Of a DNA stretch of 64,000 bases, positions 15,368 through 28,240 are shown in pieces (positions within the stretch are counted from its first letter, which is position 1; each line of letters starts with the position of its first letter). Source of the DNA: Clitopilus passeckerianus. Taxonomy: Eukaryota; Basidiomycota; Agaricomycetes; Agaricales; Entolomataceae. The DNA is taken from contig CALYLX010000087.1 in assembly GCA_944990035.1 (NCBI GenBank), positions 1-64,000 on the forward strand, in the 5' to 3' direction. The translations under genes were made by a program, and so were the position numbers. The notes below the pieces were generated by a model that searched no databases, had not been told where the DNA came from, and saw only the letters and a list, made by a program, of their open reading frames with translations.

Positions 15368-15778
15368 AGCCAGCAGGGTCAAAAAGATGGACGGTCTCTC
15401 GGAGTTCAATGGAGGAAATGGCTGTTCATCCCGCTGGTTGCCCAATCTAGCGTGCTGGAACCGGTTCTGTTCTAGCTTGCCTCTCGTAGTTATCTTGTCT
15501 CTCTAAATTTGTTGTTCGATATGTATGTGTCTACCAATACGAGCGTAGCTTGTTCTTTCCCGCTCATGACCGTTTGCACGAAGATGATTGGTCGTTGATG
15601 GCCCGTTTTTTGGCTGGGCATCTCCACAATTTGCGGCCCGCTGACGTACTTGGCTCATGTCAGGGCCACTGCCCGAGATGCCCAAGGCCATTCACAGTGA
15701 TCCCATATGAACTGTCAATGACCTCGATTGTCCTTCAAAAGGCGTCGCCACGCCGCTGTTTACTCTCAAACTCCCAGC

Positions 15779-18078
15779 ATGGACGCCGTTCATGATATTT
15801 TGGCTTCTGTTGCCTCGCGTCTGCCCTCAGGCCTCGCAGATGTCAGGATGAGCCACATTTGGCCTGCATTGCTTGGGATCTTCCTGGTCTCCAAGGTCGT
15901 CGATTATGTGAAGGGAATAAGGGTGCGTATCACAGCCGATACTATGAGTTATGAGCTGCTGAGCGTAGAATTCAGGCTGTCAGTAATATGCCCGGGGTGC
16001 GCATACCTTTTCATCCGTTCTCCTTGCCAAGTATAGTCTTGCCAGTGACATGGTGGAACCCCGGAATCTACCAGTCGTGGACCTGGCGACACTGGTGTAT
16101 GTAAACGCGTTCTCGATCTCGAAACTCGACGTGTTGACCTCCCTCTCAGTCTATAAGCGATTCCACAGTGAAAACGTTACAATCGTGCCTTTCCTCGCAG
16201 GTTCTCCTGCGTTGCACACTTCAAATCTCGATGTAGCACGACAAGTGATCTCTGGAGGCCACCGTTCCGCTTTCATCAAGCCTCAACATGCTAGCAGGGC
16301 CTTGCTGTATGCCGCGTTACTTCTGTTACTCCCGACTTGGATGACGTACTTACCCTTTCATCTCCAGGCTATTTGGCATGAACCTGGCTGCTGCTGAATC
16401 CGAGACCTGGCGGAAGCACAGGAGAATCATGGGGCCTGCCTTTGGCAACAAGCTGTTCGTATCTCAATCCCCGGATATGCACGCATAGGTTAACGGATAG
16501 CTCTTTCCAGCTATGAACTCGTTTGGGCGGAGACCCTTGCTACTTATCGAGAGATGCTCGTTGCGGAAGGATGGGAAAACAAGCAAACTATCTCCCTTTC
16601 TGCTGTTCAAAGCATCACGTTCAAGGTATAATTCTCCCCCCATCACTTATGCTTTTTGACCTGAAAGAATGCACTAGCTTGCTCTTCTCATAATCGGAAA
16701 ATGCGGCTTCGGGTTCTCTTTCAACTGGGCTGCACCTCCCACCGCATCTGATGGTCGCATGTCGATTCAAGAGGCCCTCCGCCTCGTAGCGGACACCCAC
16801 ATTGTCGCTATATTTACACCAAAATGGATCCAGAATCTCCCGCTGCCCCAGTGAGTTTAAATAACCGTCATCCCGTTTAGACTAATTTCTAAAATATCCT
16901 CCCTTCAGGATGAAGCGGATGCGCGAGTCCCATGCAGTGCTGATTAACTTCATGAACCAGCACATTCAGGAGAGGAAAGCAGCAATCCAGGCCAACCGAG
17001 AGGAGGATAGGGCCGATGCGTTCTCGATGCTTGTTCAGGCCAACGAAGATGAAGCAGGAAAATTCAAATTGGATGACAACGAGCTGGTGAGCTGGATTTT
17101 TTACCTTTACGTGCGAAGGTCTTCTCACTCTAAACGCGTTATGTTCAGATTGGCAATGTCTATGGCCTACTCCTTGCTGGTCATGGTAAGCTCCTACATC
17201 AAATAGGCGTAGTCTGTTCTTACACGGAATTCTTAGAAACTACTGCACATACGCTGGCCGCTACCCTTGGCTTCCTCAGTATCTACCCGGAAATCCAAGA
17301 TGAAGTCTTGCAGCAAATTCTTGAAGTGGTCGGCCCTTCGCGCGATCCTGTAAGTATCATGTTCGGACGCACACCAATGAAGGGACTGAAATTTCTGCGT
17401 TTCAGACCTTTGACGACTACGGGAGGCTAAATAAGGTTTTGGCTGTCTTCTACGAGGCGTTGAGATTGTTCCGTAAGTGGTCATTGCTTTGGAGAAGAAG
17501 CTCTGGTATCAAACATTTACAATAGCCTCTGGTTTCACCCTCATTCGCCAAGCTACTGAAGATACCGTTTTGCAAATTCCCAACCCGCCTGGTGAAGAGG
17601 GTACCACACCCTTCCCCGTTCCCAAGGGCCTAACTGTACGCGTTTCCACTGTATGCACCGCCTCCTAACTCTCAATCATTCCTACAGGTTATTGTCGACA
17701 TGATTGGCGTCCGTAAGTCCTCTCTACATTTCTCTGGCGAACTGGCGAACTGACAGATATTCAGAATACAACCCCCGCTACTTCGAGGAGCCTGAAAAAT
17801 TCAAGCCATCTCGTTGGTACGACGTCCCCATGGATTCTGATGTGTTTTCCGCGTTCAGCGTTGGTCCACGTGCATGTATTGGGCGAAAATTCGCCACCAC
17901 CGAGGCTGTCGTGTTCTTGACAATGTTGTTGCGGGATTGGAGGGTTGAGCCGAACCTCAATTCTGGGGAAACTAAGGAGCAGTGGATGGACCGAGTTTTG
18001 GACTCTAACATTGTGCTGCTGTTGGGTATCAAGGATGTTCCTCTTACATTTACCAGGAGGCAGAAGGGGTCGTTCTAA
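15779..18078 (+). CDS. Cytochrome P450 monooxygenase no. 1
   Basis: Haem-thiolate monooxygenase with many short exons. The ATG at 15779 precedes a hydrophobic anchor (HIWPALLGIFLVSKVV), so it is probably bound to the ER membrane and dependent on P450 reductase. Recognisable parts in order: an N-terminal PGVRIPFHPF proline region and WNPG, a WRKHRRIMGPAF C-helix, the I-helix oxygen-binding AGHETTAHT (split by an intron near 17190-17235), the K-helix E-A-L-R, the YNPRYFEEPEKFKPSRW region, and the haem-binding loop FSVGPRACIGRKF near 17850-17895, whose Cys is the axial ligand. The C-terminus ends at 18078. Family-level substrate cannot be told. It sits directly upstream of SEC24 with under 200 nt between them, and I see no biosynthetic cluster partners. 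Confidence 0.93.
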
Positions 18079-18159
18079 TTTCTGAGCTATCCTTTTGCTT
18101 ATTTCGTACCTGACGTATTCTACTCCGTTGAGATTGTAAAATTCTGAACAAATATCTAC

Positions 18160-18177
18160 TTTTTTTTTTTTTTTTTT
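18160..18177 (+). repeat. Poly-T tract in the SEC24 upstream region
   Basis: A run of 18 T lies between the P450 stop (18078) and the SEC24 start (18273). Such tracts often act as nucleosome-depleting promoter elements in fungi; here that is inferred from position. Confidence 0.6.
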
Positions 18178-18272
18178 ACGCGGTAGAGCTCGGTTAGCAC
18201 GTGTCGGAATTCGGAAACAATTCAGCCCGACGGTTTGCGATCTTGTGCACAGCGCCAACGACGTTCTGAGCG

Positions 18273-21200
18273 ATGAATCCTCCCGCAAGTCCCATTCCAC
18301 AGCCTCCTCATAGTGCAGGGCTGTCCTATCAAGGTAAAGAGAGAAGCATAATGAATTTGACTGATGATGGACCTTTACTCAACCAGGTCTGAAGCCACGA
18401 ATTGAACCTTCTCAAATCCCCTCGGTCCCAGAGACCATAGAAGCAGACCGTGTTCTCTGGGAAGACCAAGCATATGGCACTTACTCAGGCGGACATGCAC
18501 CATTAGCGACTACGGACTATATTGCCATTGATCAAGGTAGGTTTCAGCTATCTGTATTCCTTACAACCTAACCAATAGTTCGCAGGAAACTCGTCCCCCA
18601 AATTTGTCCGCGTCTCTACATGGAACCTTCCTAGCAGCTCAAGACTAGCGAAAGACTGTGCCATTCCACTCATTGCTGTGTTCCAGCCCTTCGCCGAACT
18701 AGACCCTTTGGAGGAACCCGTGCCAGTAGTTGAGACAGGGGAACTGGGGCCTGCTCGGTGTGAGAGATGTCGGGGCTACGTGAATCCGTGGTGTAAATGG
18801 GTTGCAGGTGGTTCGAGATGGAAGTGCAATCTTTGTGGTCATGAGTCGGATGGTGCGAGCTATTCCTCGTCTGCGGCGCACGGACTAATGCTTCTTTAGT
18901 TGCTTCGGAATACTATTGCTCTTTGGACGCGAACCTCATGCGCTTGGACTACCTTCAACGCCCAGAACTGACCAAAGGCACTGTGGATTTTGTCGTTCCA
19001 AAAGACTACTGGGCGACAAATCCGCCTCAGGGTCTAAATCTTCCCTATTCGACGGTCGAGGCACGGGCAATTGGTCCGAGGGAACCTCAACCACTGAGTT
19101 TTATGTTTGCCATCGATGTTTCCCGGGAAGCGATAGATTCCGGATTCTTGAGGTCGGCTTGCAATATAATCCGTACCTTACTGTTTGGGAACACTGCAGA
19201 AGATGGAACGGCCACCACAGAGCCATGCTTTCCTTCCGGCTGTTCTGTTGCAATCGTAACTTTTGATAGCTCGATACACTTCTACGACCTTTCTGTGAGT
19301 AGTGTGATTCTCGTTGTTAGCGAGGTGGAAGGTTTACGAACATTCAGTCAGATGCTCTTTCGACGATAGTAAATGCTGATGTTGAAGACGCGTTCATCCC
19401 ATCTCGGAGAGGCCTCTTTGAGGACCCCTCAGAACACAGGTATGAATCCATCTACTTTGTTCGTCTTGTCATCTAACGAAAGCACTCGCAGGGTAGCAAT
19501 TGAAGCCCTCCTGGATGTACTCCCTCAACGGTTTGAGCAAAGTATTGTCAATAAAGCTGCCCTCGGTACTGTTTTAAGAACGGCTCATGCTGCCCTCGTA
19601 TGTATTTGTCACATCAAGTGCAACTAATTCCAGTTTGAGAATCGTCTCTTTCTCTGTAGGCAGGGCAGGGAGGTCAGGTCATTGTCTTCCAGAGCACTAT
19701 GCCTACCATTGGTATAGGAAAATTGGAAGGCCAACCCAACGAAGCTGAGCTATTTGATACGGATAAGGAGAAAATCCTCTATGTTCCCAGTGACAATACA
19801 TGGGGGGAAATTGGGGAGGAATGCGCTGCAGACGGAATCGGGATCAACCTGGCGGTGGCACCAAGCCGTTATATGGACATTGGGTCGATCGGTAATTCAG
19901 ATGCTTGCCCGAAGTGTCCTCTGCTCATCATCCCTGTACATAGGCGCGGCAGCTTCCCTTACCGGAGGAGATATATTCTTTCACCCACGCTTCGAGCCAA
20001 CTCGCGATGAGCCCGTACTCTTCTCGCAAATACGGAGATTAATGGTTCGGCAGCAAGGTTATAACTGTGCTATGCGAGTCCGCTCCTCTAAAGGTACGTT
20101 CTTGTTTATGCCTACAGGGCAACTCATTCACGGTACGCTAGGCATTTCAATATCCAAGACACATTATGGCAATTTTTATCAATCCTCCCCAACTACGCTG
20201 GAATTCGGTGTTCTGGATGCAGACAAAGCCATATCGGTTGTCATTGAGCACAGCGGTAGCTCCTTGTCGTCCCGTGAAATGGTTTATCTCCAGGCATCTG
20301 TACTGTATACAACCGTCTCGGGACAGCGTCGCGCAAGGATATCCAACATCGCCCTACCGGTCGTTGAACTTGCTGCAAATGTCTTCCAATACGCCGATCT
20401 AGATGCTACGCTTTGCCATGTGGCTCGAGAAGGTATGGACTAGGATTCAGAATTGAATGCTGGTATTGACGATTGACTACAGCAATGGTAACGAGGACAA
20501 AAAGGAAGATGCTGAATCTACGCGAAGATATGACTGAATCCTGTGCTACCTTGCTGCTTGGTTATCGCAGGAACTGCGCCGCTGCCACACGGACTACTCA
20601 AGTTTGTGCACCGTTTCTTTGCCTCTGCTCGAGCTCATCGTCTCTCTCTTAGCTGATTCTGCCGGAAGCATTTAAGGCCCTTCCATCCTATACATTATCA
20701 CTCATCAAAAGCAAGCCTTTGAAGGGACTTGTCGTGTCCTCTGATGTCCGCAATTATCACGCCCACCGAATATCCTCAATGTCTAATAGAAGTCTCATGT
20801 CGTATCTTTATCCTCGACTGATCGCTATCCACGACTTGGAAGACAATATCGCGTTACCCGACGAAACGGGAAGAATACGATTCCCGTCCAGTATGCGGGA
20901 TAGCCATCTATTCATGGAGAGCCATGGCCTTTATTTGATTGGTGAGTACATTTCCTTGGCATCCTGTGCTCGTCGCTGAACCAGGTAGCGAAGATAATGA
21001 GGAGACTACGATCATATGGATAGGCGCGGCTGCCTCACCCCAGTTATTGCAGGATTTGTTCGGAATTGACGACATTATGGTGCTTGACCCACATATAGTG
21101 AGGTCTTTGGCTCCTGATTCGGATGCACACAACCTAACCGAGGATCCTCTAGCGACAACTACCGCTGCTTGACACACGTTTATCTATTCAAGTGCGCAAT

Positions 21201-21534
21201 ATCATCTCATACCATACAACCCAACGAGGCGGGCGCCTAGCGAAGTTTTCTATCGCTCGTCAAAATCTAGATGCCGCCGAACTTGAGTTCAGTGATATGC
21301 TTGTGGAGGATCAGAATAATGGCAATATGGCATACGTTGACTGTAAGAATCTCTGGCAAAAGACAACATGCAAACTAAGTGACGTGTCTAGACCTGACTC
21401 TGGTTCACCGCCAAATCTCGGATGCCGTGAGTCCTGGCCCGCAATTTCTTATCCCTTCTGCTGATGTCATCCCTTAGTTGAAGCATGGTGGCTCAATTTC
21501 GAGCTCCACAAATATACGCGGCTCTCCATGGTGA
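18273..21534 (+). CDS. SEC24: COPII coat protein Sec24
   Basis: Cargo-binding subunit of the COPII inner coat, pairing with Sec23 at ER exit sites. The N-terminus is short and proline-rich ([14 protein letters not shown]), then the conserved lead-in [16 protein letters not shown]. The zinc finger follows with cysteines C-x2-C...C-x2-C ([11 protein letters not shown] and [11 protein letters not shown]), then the trunk ([12 protein letters not shown] and [12 protein letters not shown]), a beta-sandwich, helical region and gelsolin-like domain. The last exons give an [17 protein letters not shown] motif that matches the Sec24 C-terminus, with a short extra Ser-rich tail ending at 21534. The disordered N-terminus is much shorter than in many Sec24 proteins, so either an upstream exon is missed or this is an SFB2-like short paralogue. 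Introns are about 50-60 nt. Confidence 0.93.
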
Positions 21535-21779
21535 TAATTTCAGACAGGATCTATCCACATTTACAATTTATATAGAGGCTAGCCAATGCCATTTCCGATA
21601 ATATTGCGCAATGTAATTCGGTACATGAGAAAGGAGACTAAAAGGAGAGTGTATGTGGAGTCATTACTATAAAGGAGTGTATGATTTCTGAGAGACGAGC
21701 AAGTAAAAAACATATGTACTCAGGAACGAAAGCCCGAATGAGTGAAAGAAATAGAGATTAGAGGAAAATAGATGAGGTA
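21535..21779. other. Convergent 3' spacer between SEC24 and the Num1-like gene
   Basis: About 245 bp of AT-rich sequence between two converging genes. No coding potential is seen; it presumably holds both polyadenylation regions. Confidence 0.5.
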
Positions 21780-24700
21780 TTACTGATCATTGCTTGGTAC
21801 AGTTCTTGCAGAACGCCGAGATCCAAATCGAAGTTTGCCATCGTCGCCACGTCCCCATGAGAAGATGCCGCCACTGCCTTCGTGTGAGTGGGTACTTCCC
21901 GATCGAGACCGGAATGACCAGGCAGAAGGAGAGAGTGGACGTGCAGGGACTGCCGCCTCCCTTGCGGTATCGAGATGTTGATTGTGTTGTTGGGCATGGT
22001 GGTGGTGAAGATGTTTGCCTGCCGATGGTCCAACAGTATGACGGCCATCGCAGCAAGCTCTGACGTTCTCCAGACCTTCATATTCGTCCGACATGCCTTC
22101 TCCATGTAGTTCAAAATCCAAATCCTCGTCGTGTTCCTCCGGGTTGGAAGGAACTTGGACGAAAGACTTCGATGGTGTAGCAGGACTCTCGGGACCATTG
22201 TTCCACCTTAAGTATTCCAAAGCCGGGGTATTTGAACGCTTTCCGATGGAGCCTGGAACGGAGAGCTGCGAACGACTACGTTGGCCACGAGGGGTTGCAG
22301 TCCACGTTCCCATATCCCGAGCGCTCCTACTGCTCTTTTGGCTTTGTGGGCTACCCATTGGGCCTTGTCGCTCATCGTTCATGTTGAATTCTTGTGACAT
22401 CGGGCTTCTGATAGTACCATTAGGCCCCGGCGTGGTGGGATTGGGGTTATTAGCACGAGTCAGCAGATATTTCAGGGCCTGAGGCATGTTAGATAACTTC
22501 GCAATAGTTCAGGTGAAATTATTCTTACATTGTGCCAAATATCATGCCTCTCCTGGGTGGGGCAAGTGATCTTCATTTCCCGCTGGGGAGTGGTGACGAT
22601 TAGGCTATACTGATGCAAGCCTGGAGGCATGGGGTTGGGGTCGAGCACAGAACGAACACTTTCAATATATGCTGAAATTTTTTAATCAGTACATGATCCA
22701 GTAGCCGTGACATCATGAGAACTTACCGCTCTTTGCACTGGACTCGGACACGTTGGAGGATCCGGGGTCAGCTGAACTCCAGTAGAGGGTTCTGGTATAA
22801 GGGTGGACCCAGAAAAAGCGTTTATGTCTTGAACCATGACCCTTGACGAGCGACCGGGTATATTTGTACACCCACTCTCCAATCATAGTTTGAGTGATTG
22901 CATGGATGACAGCGGGGTCAGTCGTTGAAAGGTTACGAGCTGAAGCACCAGCATTCCTTTCAGGTGTTGTAGGTTCAGGCATACGTGCTGGTCTGAACAT
23001 GTGCTCGGATGACACTGATGACCTAGGTGAGTGAAGGCTCCTTTCAGACACGAGCGAAATCTGCGAGGTGTCACGACGGCCGAATCGACCAGGAGGCGAC
23101 ATCAAAGTTTGTGCATTGTTGACAGCGTTTGCGGCAGATCGGAAGCTGCTTGTCGAAGGATGCTGATGCAAGCCGGCCTGCCCAGGTGGCATACTTGAGC
23201 CAGACTGGCGGAAATGCAGAGGAGGCCGCCCAGTGCCGGGCAAAGTGCGAATAGATCCAAATGTGGGTGTTGTTGCTCTTTGAATAAGTTCTGGTGGGGG
23301 CGGCGAAGAGGGCCGACCAGGCGGACCATCGTAGGATCCTGTAGAAGTAGTGGGTATTCTTCTTTCGGGTATAAAGGTGGGTGGTGGCATAGCATTAGGT
23401 GGGGGAGGTAGTTTAGGTGGAGGCGGTACTGCCATGACAGGTGGTCTTGACTTATCAATTGCTGTAAGCATCGTCGCAGCTGAACCCACGCGGGTGCGAA
23501 GAGGAACATCTTCCTTGGCTGCGAGTGAGGACTCCAGAGACAGGCGGCGATCTGAAGGGGAGGTCCGCGAGCGGGTCAGGGTTGGTGTTGAGCCGGGCTC
23601 CTTGAAGATATTAGCAAGAGGGCCCGGAGGTATGAGGGCTGCTGGTACCGGTGCAGATGTCTGGCTTGGCGGAGGCGGCGCAATGAACTGGAATTGAGGA
23701 GCGGCAGCCGAACCAACACGGGCGAAGGTGGGGCTGGGAGGGGCTGGCTTAGATACTGTAGCAGCGGGAGGGGGCGTGAACACTGGTGCCGGCGGGGGCT
23801 TCCATTCGTCGGTCTGAATAGACATTTCCTTGACTTCAGGCTTAGGTGCAGGCTCTACCACCGTGATCCTCTCGACGACTCGTTCGACCACAGTTTCCAC
23901 AACCTTCTCGACGATGCGTTCGGGTTCAGGCTTGAAGTCAGCTGATACGCCTACATCCTCGTATTCCAGATGCACAGAGGGTGTCGAGGGCGTAGTTTGG
24001 CCGGTGGCATAAAAAGAGGAAGGTCGAGCTCCATCAGCGCGATCAACGGAAGACCTGGAGGCGTTGGCACTGCGAGACATCTGGGATGCCTTGATGCTCT
24101 GCGTATCCTCATCATCCGAGCTGGGGAAGTCGTTGTCCGTGACAGTCATCATTGAATGGAAATCGTCCTGAGACTCGATCGCAGAGGGTGTCATCATAGA
24201 GATGCTCTGCCTGGCATCGGTATAGTCGTCGGTGTCGGTTTCCGTGTCGACACCAGTCTCCGTCTCGTCCCCATCCTCATCCTCATCCTCGGAATATGCA
24301 TCTCCCGACAGGAAGGATCGTCGGCGGGTGACCGCCCCTGTAATCGTCTCGTCACCAGTTGAGCTGCTGACTGAACGATTGCCTTGTTGGGTAATGGTAG
24401 CGCGTCGATCCCGGATATATTCAGGAGTCATTCCGATACCAAGATCCCTCATTTGAGTGGCCTTGGCTGGGGTAGTCTGGGTATCTGCGTCTGTGGTATA
24501 CTGAAGCTCGGTTCCAGTGTTCATGTCGGCATAAACGGGGGGAGGAGCGACCGGAGCGACAGGCTCTTCGTAAATGTGCTGCACACCCATTTCGGCGGTA
24601 GGGGTAATGATTTTGGGCTCCTCATCAGTTTGGATATATTGTGTCGCCACGGGTATCACGATCTTAGGCACTTCCTCAGTCTGCATAGACTGCTCAACCA

Positions 24701-27102
24701 AGACAGGTGCGGGAGGGGGAGTAGGAGCAACTGGTACGGGAATAGGCTCTTCAACGACCTCAACTTGCACGGCCATCTCAGAGGTCTCTGGCTTGAGTTC
24801 AGGCGCCGGTGGCGCAGGCTCCTCGAATTCAGTCTGGCAACCAAATTCAACAGTTTCTCGTTCCTGCACGTCTTCAACCTCTTCCAGGATGTTCTGGCTC
24901 CTCATCGGCGAGTCTGACATGCCGCCCAAGAGCTCTTCCGAGAGCACATCAGGAGCAGCAACGATGGAAGCAGGACGAGCCTCCTTGAATGCTGCTCCAC
25001 CTCTTGCACGGCGACCGATCACACGGCGTCCGCGAGTGGAAGCACCAAGAACGGATTGGCGGAGGGGAGAACGCGCATATGATGAGCCATTGGAGCTGTT
25101 GCGGCGCAAAACGTTGGCAAACGCAGGATCCATGCCATCAACAGAAGTCCTGTTCCCGGGAGATTCCAGAGGCGAAGGGGAGCGTGAAGGGCTGCGTTCT
25201 CGAGGGCCATTGTCATCCTGCTCTTCCGTGTCCGATTTGTCTTGCTCTGTTGGAATCGGCTTCGCAGCAAACACATTGTCCTCGTCGTCGGAGGCTGTGC
25301 TGAATTTGATGGGGATAGCAGAAGCATGAGGGGGGGAGGATTCCCGGTCATCATCGTTGTAGACAGAAGCGGGACTATGTGCAGCCATTCCGAGTCTTTG
25401 CATGAGCGTGATGCCGGTCCTTCCGCCTCGTCCGCGTCCACGTCGGCTTGTGCCAACTCTGAAGGGTGTGCCGCCCCGCTTACTGCCTCCTCTCTTTGAG
25501 GCAGGAATCAGCTCAGCGGTGTCCTCGTCGTCCTCTTCTTCTTGTTCCGTCTCCTCGTCATCGGTGGTTTGAGCGGTAACATTGGGGGAAGCAGCTTCGA
25601 GCTTAGTCCTATAATCGATCTTCAACTGTTTCTCGCGTTGAAGGGTGGACTTGAGGGTGTTGATCTGCCTTTGGGCGTGTGCCAATCGTTGTTGCAAGGC
25701 CTCAATCTCATTGGAAGGGTGGTTAGGGGAGAGGAAGGTCGAGCGGATAGGAGAGGCTTCAGGAGAGTCTAGTTCGGGTGAGAATTCGCCGTCGGCTCCA
25801 AAGATGGCGCTAGCGTCGAGCTTCTTCCTGTTGGTGGAAGCCGCAGTAAACACGTCGCCCATGCCATCTTCATTTGCAGGCGTGGCAAACTCGCTTCCAC
25901 CAGGGCCATTGGGTGTGAGAGGAGAGCCAAAGCGAGGTAATCTACGGCTTGCTCGGGCTACTTCCTTCTTTAGGGTATCGATGGTCTGTTGGAGGTCCAC
26001 TTTGTCACGGGCTAAGCCGGCTGCATTTTTACGGGCTTGGGCGATATCCGTCTCGTGTTTGGCTTTCATTTCCTCGATGACATTCGCCAGGCGTTCCGAC
26101 TCATTCTTGTGATGGTCACTGGACTCCCGAAGCTGAGCAAGAGTCTTGTTCAGGCGTTTGTGCTCGCCTTCGAGACGCTGGGTTGTCGACTGGGAATCAG
26201 CAAGCTGACCTCGAGTTTCTTGGAGTTTGACTTCAAAATCCCAGTTCTCTTCTCGGTACTTTTCTTTGAGAATAGTTAGCACAAAAGGCCACTCGTGTAG
26301 AGCAATTAAATACCCACCAGCATTTTCTTCCTGCTGACGAAGAGCATTACGAAGCGTTTCAACTGTTTTCTCCAAGTCATCCTTTTCCTCTTTCATATCC
26401 TGGATGGCCTTGTCACGCTCAGCCAAGAGACTCTGAAGCCTTCGGACTTCTGTAAGAAGGCCGCTGCCAATTTCGAACGCAAATTCTGATAGAACATGGT
26501 CAGTTGAGTCCATGAAGCTCCAGTAGGCTAGGTGACTTACCAACGTCATCCGCTCGGTGAGCAGCATTTTTGGCGCGCCTAGACTGCGCAGCGGAAGAAG
26601 CAGAAGGCTTTGAACGTTCTGTTTCTTCCCGAGGGAGCTCGGCGTAAGCGATAGACGGTGAATGCCCTGTTCCATTGGCAAGGCGCTTATTTTCGCAAAA
26701 CAAACATCACCTTAGCACAAACGTGCAAACGGGGCGACTTTGGACACGACATACCTTAGAGTTGCCAAAGGCACTCGAAAGCTGCGCATTCTCGGAATCC
26801 CACGAAATGAGCGTGTCTGCCAATTCACGGTACTTGTCACGGGCCAAGGGGTCGACTTCGTCATCATCAGACTTTTCGAGCTCGAGGTCCTGAAGTTGTC
26901 TGATCCTTTCTTCAAGTTCCATTTGCTGAGCCAAAACACGCTGCCCCAGAGTTCCTGCTTGCTGGAGCTGCTTTTCCTTGTCGTCGAGAAGAGACTGTAA
27001 ATGGACCTTCATGTCGCCAGCGGTAGAGAAAAGATTGTAGTTTGAGAAATCGGGCATTGGAGGTTGGAATACGGCGGAGGCGCCGTCTGTCGTTGTCGCC
27101 AT
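21780..27102 (-). CDS. Num1/ApsA/Mcp5-like cortical anchor with PH domain
   Basis: Very large protein of about 1,679 aa from six exons (27102-26755, 26685-26541, 26485-26318, 26263-22727, 22671-22529, 22478-21780), all phase-consistent. Residues about 30-130 and 180-400 are coiled coil (QLQQAGTLGQRVLAQQMELE, then many Glu/Lys/Gln heptads). A long Ser/Pro/acid-rich middle contains repeated QT motifs at about residues 695-1040. The Mcp5/Num1-type PH domain lies near residues 1345-1450 (TMIGEWVYKYTRS, KRFFWVHPYTRTLYW) and would bind plasma-membrane phosphoinositides. The C-terminal 230 residues are low-complexity, with a His-rich patch and many Ser/Arg. In yeasts and Aspergillus this family anchors dynein and mitochondria at the cell cortex to position nuclei; I infer the same role here, which would matter for dikaryon nuclear migration. 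Confidence 0.92.
23805..24850 (-). repeat. Degenerate QT-motif array inside the Num1-like gene
   Basis: Within the long exon, six or more short units share the core x-(I/M/C/T)-Q-T-(D/E/T): FGCQTEF, SMQTEEVP, YIQTDEEP, DTQTTP and SIQTDEW, with the weaker AVQVEV and GVQHIYEEP. Spacing is about 25-60 residues, with one larger gap before SIQTDEW. The core resembles TQT-type dynein light chain (LC8) ligands. The repeat units are clear in the sequence; their function is inferred. Confidence 0.6.
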
Positions 27103-28151
27103 GGCCTTTGGGCTTGAAGGGCCCAACTCACATCCAACGCCAATAACCACTGAGCCAAATCACAGTCAACCATGCAACGCGTCCAAACTCCAACTTCTCA
27201 CGGTCACGAGTATTTCATTTCCACCTCCGTCGTCGTCGTTGGAGACGATGAGCAAGCCACAATACCCACTCTCCCCGGTCCAGCCTTCTCTAGGGCTACG
27301 CGACTAACCTCTGGGGGAATTCTGAAACCAAACATGTCTGTCTGCATTCTCAAATGCCAAGAGAATTACAACATCATATCGGTCCGCTGGTAGTCTTCAT
27401 GTGCTTCTCAAAGGCTTCCACATGCTAACTTCAACAACGCGCCGCTCATGGGATTAACATTTATGTCCAAATTGCTTCTTAACATCTCTGAATTGCACCA
27501 CACATCATGCACGAAACGCACGTCTTGTTGAGCCGTTATCTGTCTGGACAAACTATGATCTGCGACTGTCAAACGTCGCGTGTTGTAAGAATGATTTCGA
27601 GCTCATCTCGGGCTCTGCTCTCCAACGATTTATCCGCCGCTCCACGCAACCCGGAGCCTTTTACTGAGGACTGGGTGAATCCCTGACCTCTGTTGCTACA
27701 CAAGAAGAGCTAGCATGTTGATACTAATCTAGTTCTGGGACGGATGGCGAGTCCCATCCTTCTCTTTACACTGTTCATCCAATTACATGGATCATGCAAT
27801 GTAAAGACGCTGATTGTGATAGACAGAACCGAGTTCTCGATCATGATAGCACAGCGATAAGTCTGCTGACCACGCTCAATGGTGGTGACACAGAGCCTCA
27901 AAGAGCGGTCATTCGGCCTGATTCATCATCCGGAGTAATCTAATTTTATCAGGAGATCGCTTCTGGCGCCTGCTACGCATGGACTGAACTTCGTTGCGAT
28001 CATATGCTCACCTTCCATGCACCTTTGTCCTTGACTTCTGCCTTCAACAGTATGGTCGCAAGTCGTCGCAACATCAACTCGCCGTATGAACCATACCGTT
28101 CCTTATCTTGCCAACTCCATACAGGACGGCAACTGGCATCAGGATTCAAAG
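27103..28151. other. Intergenic region between divergent Num1-like and MEP genes
   Basis: About 1.05 kb between divergently transcribed genes, so it probably holds both promoters. No coding frame above 75 codons has recognisable features. Confidence 0.5.
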
Positions 28152-28159
28152 TATAAAAG
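28152..28159 (+). promoter_or_regulatory. TATA box of the metalloendopeptidase gene
   Basis: TATAAAAG lies 89 nt before the ATG at 28241, the expected distance for a highly expressed secreted protein gene. Confidence 0.6.
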
Positions 28160-28240
28160 CTGGCAGGAGGAAGTGGGCTATTCTCTATCCTCTGATTCCT
28201 TCAGTCGATTTATTCACCTTCCAGGTTCATCTCTGACGCC

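Noticed and set aside
24574..25329. 251-codon + strand frame opposite the Num1-like gene
   Set aside because: Low-complexity Thr/Ser shadow of the acidic middle of the Num1-like coding strand.
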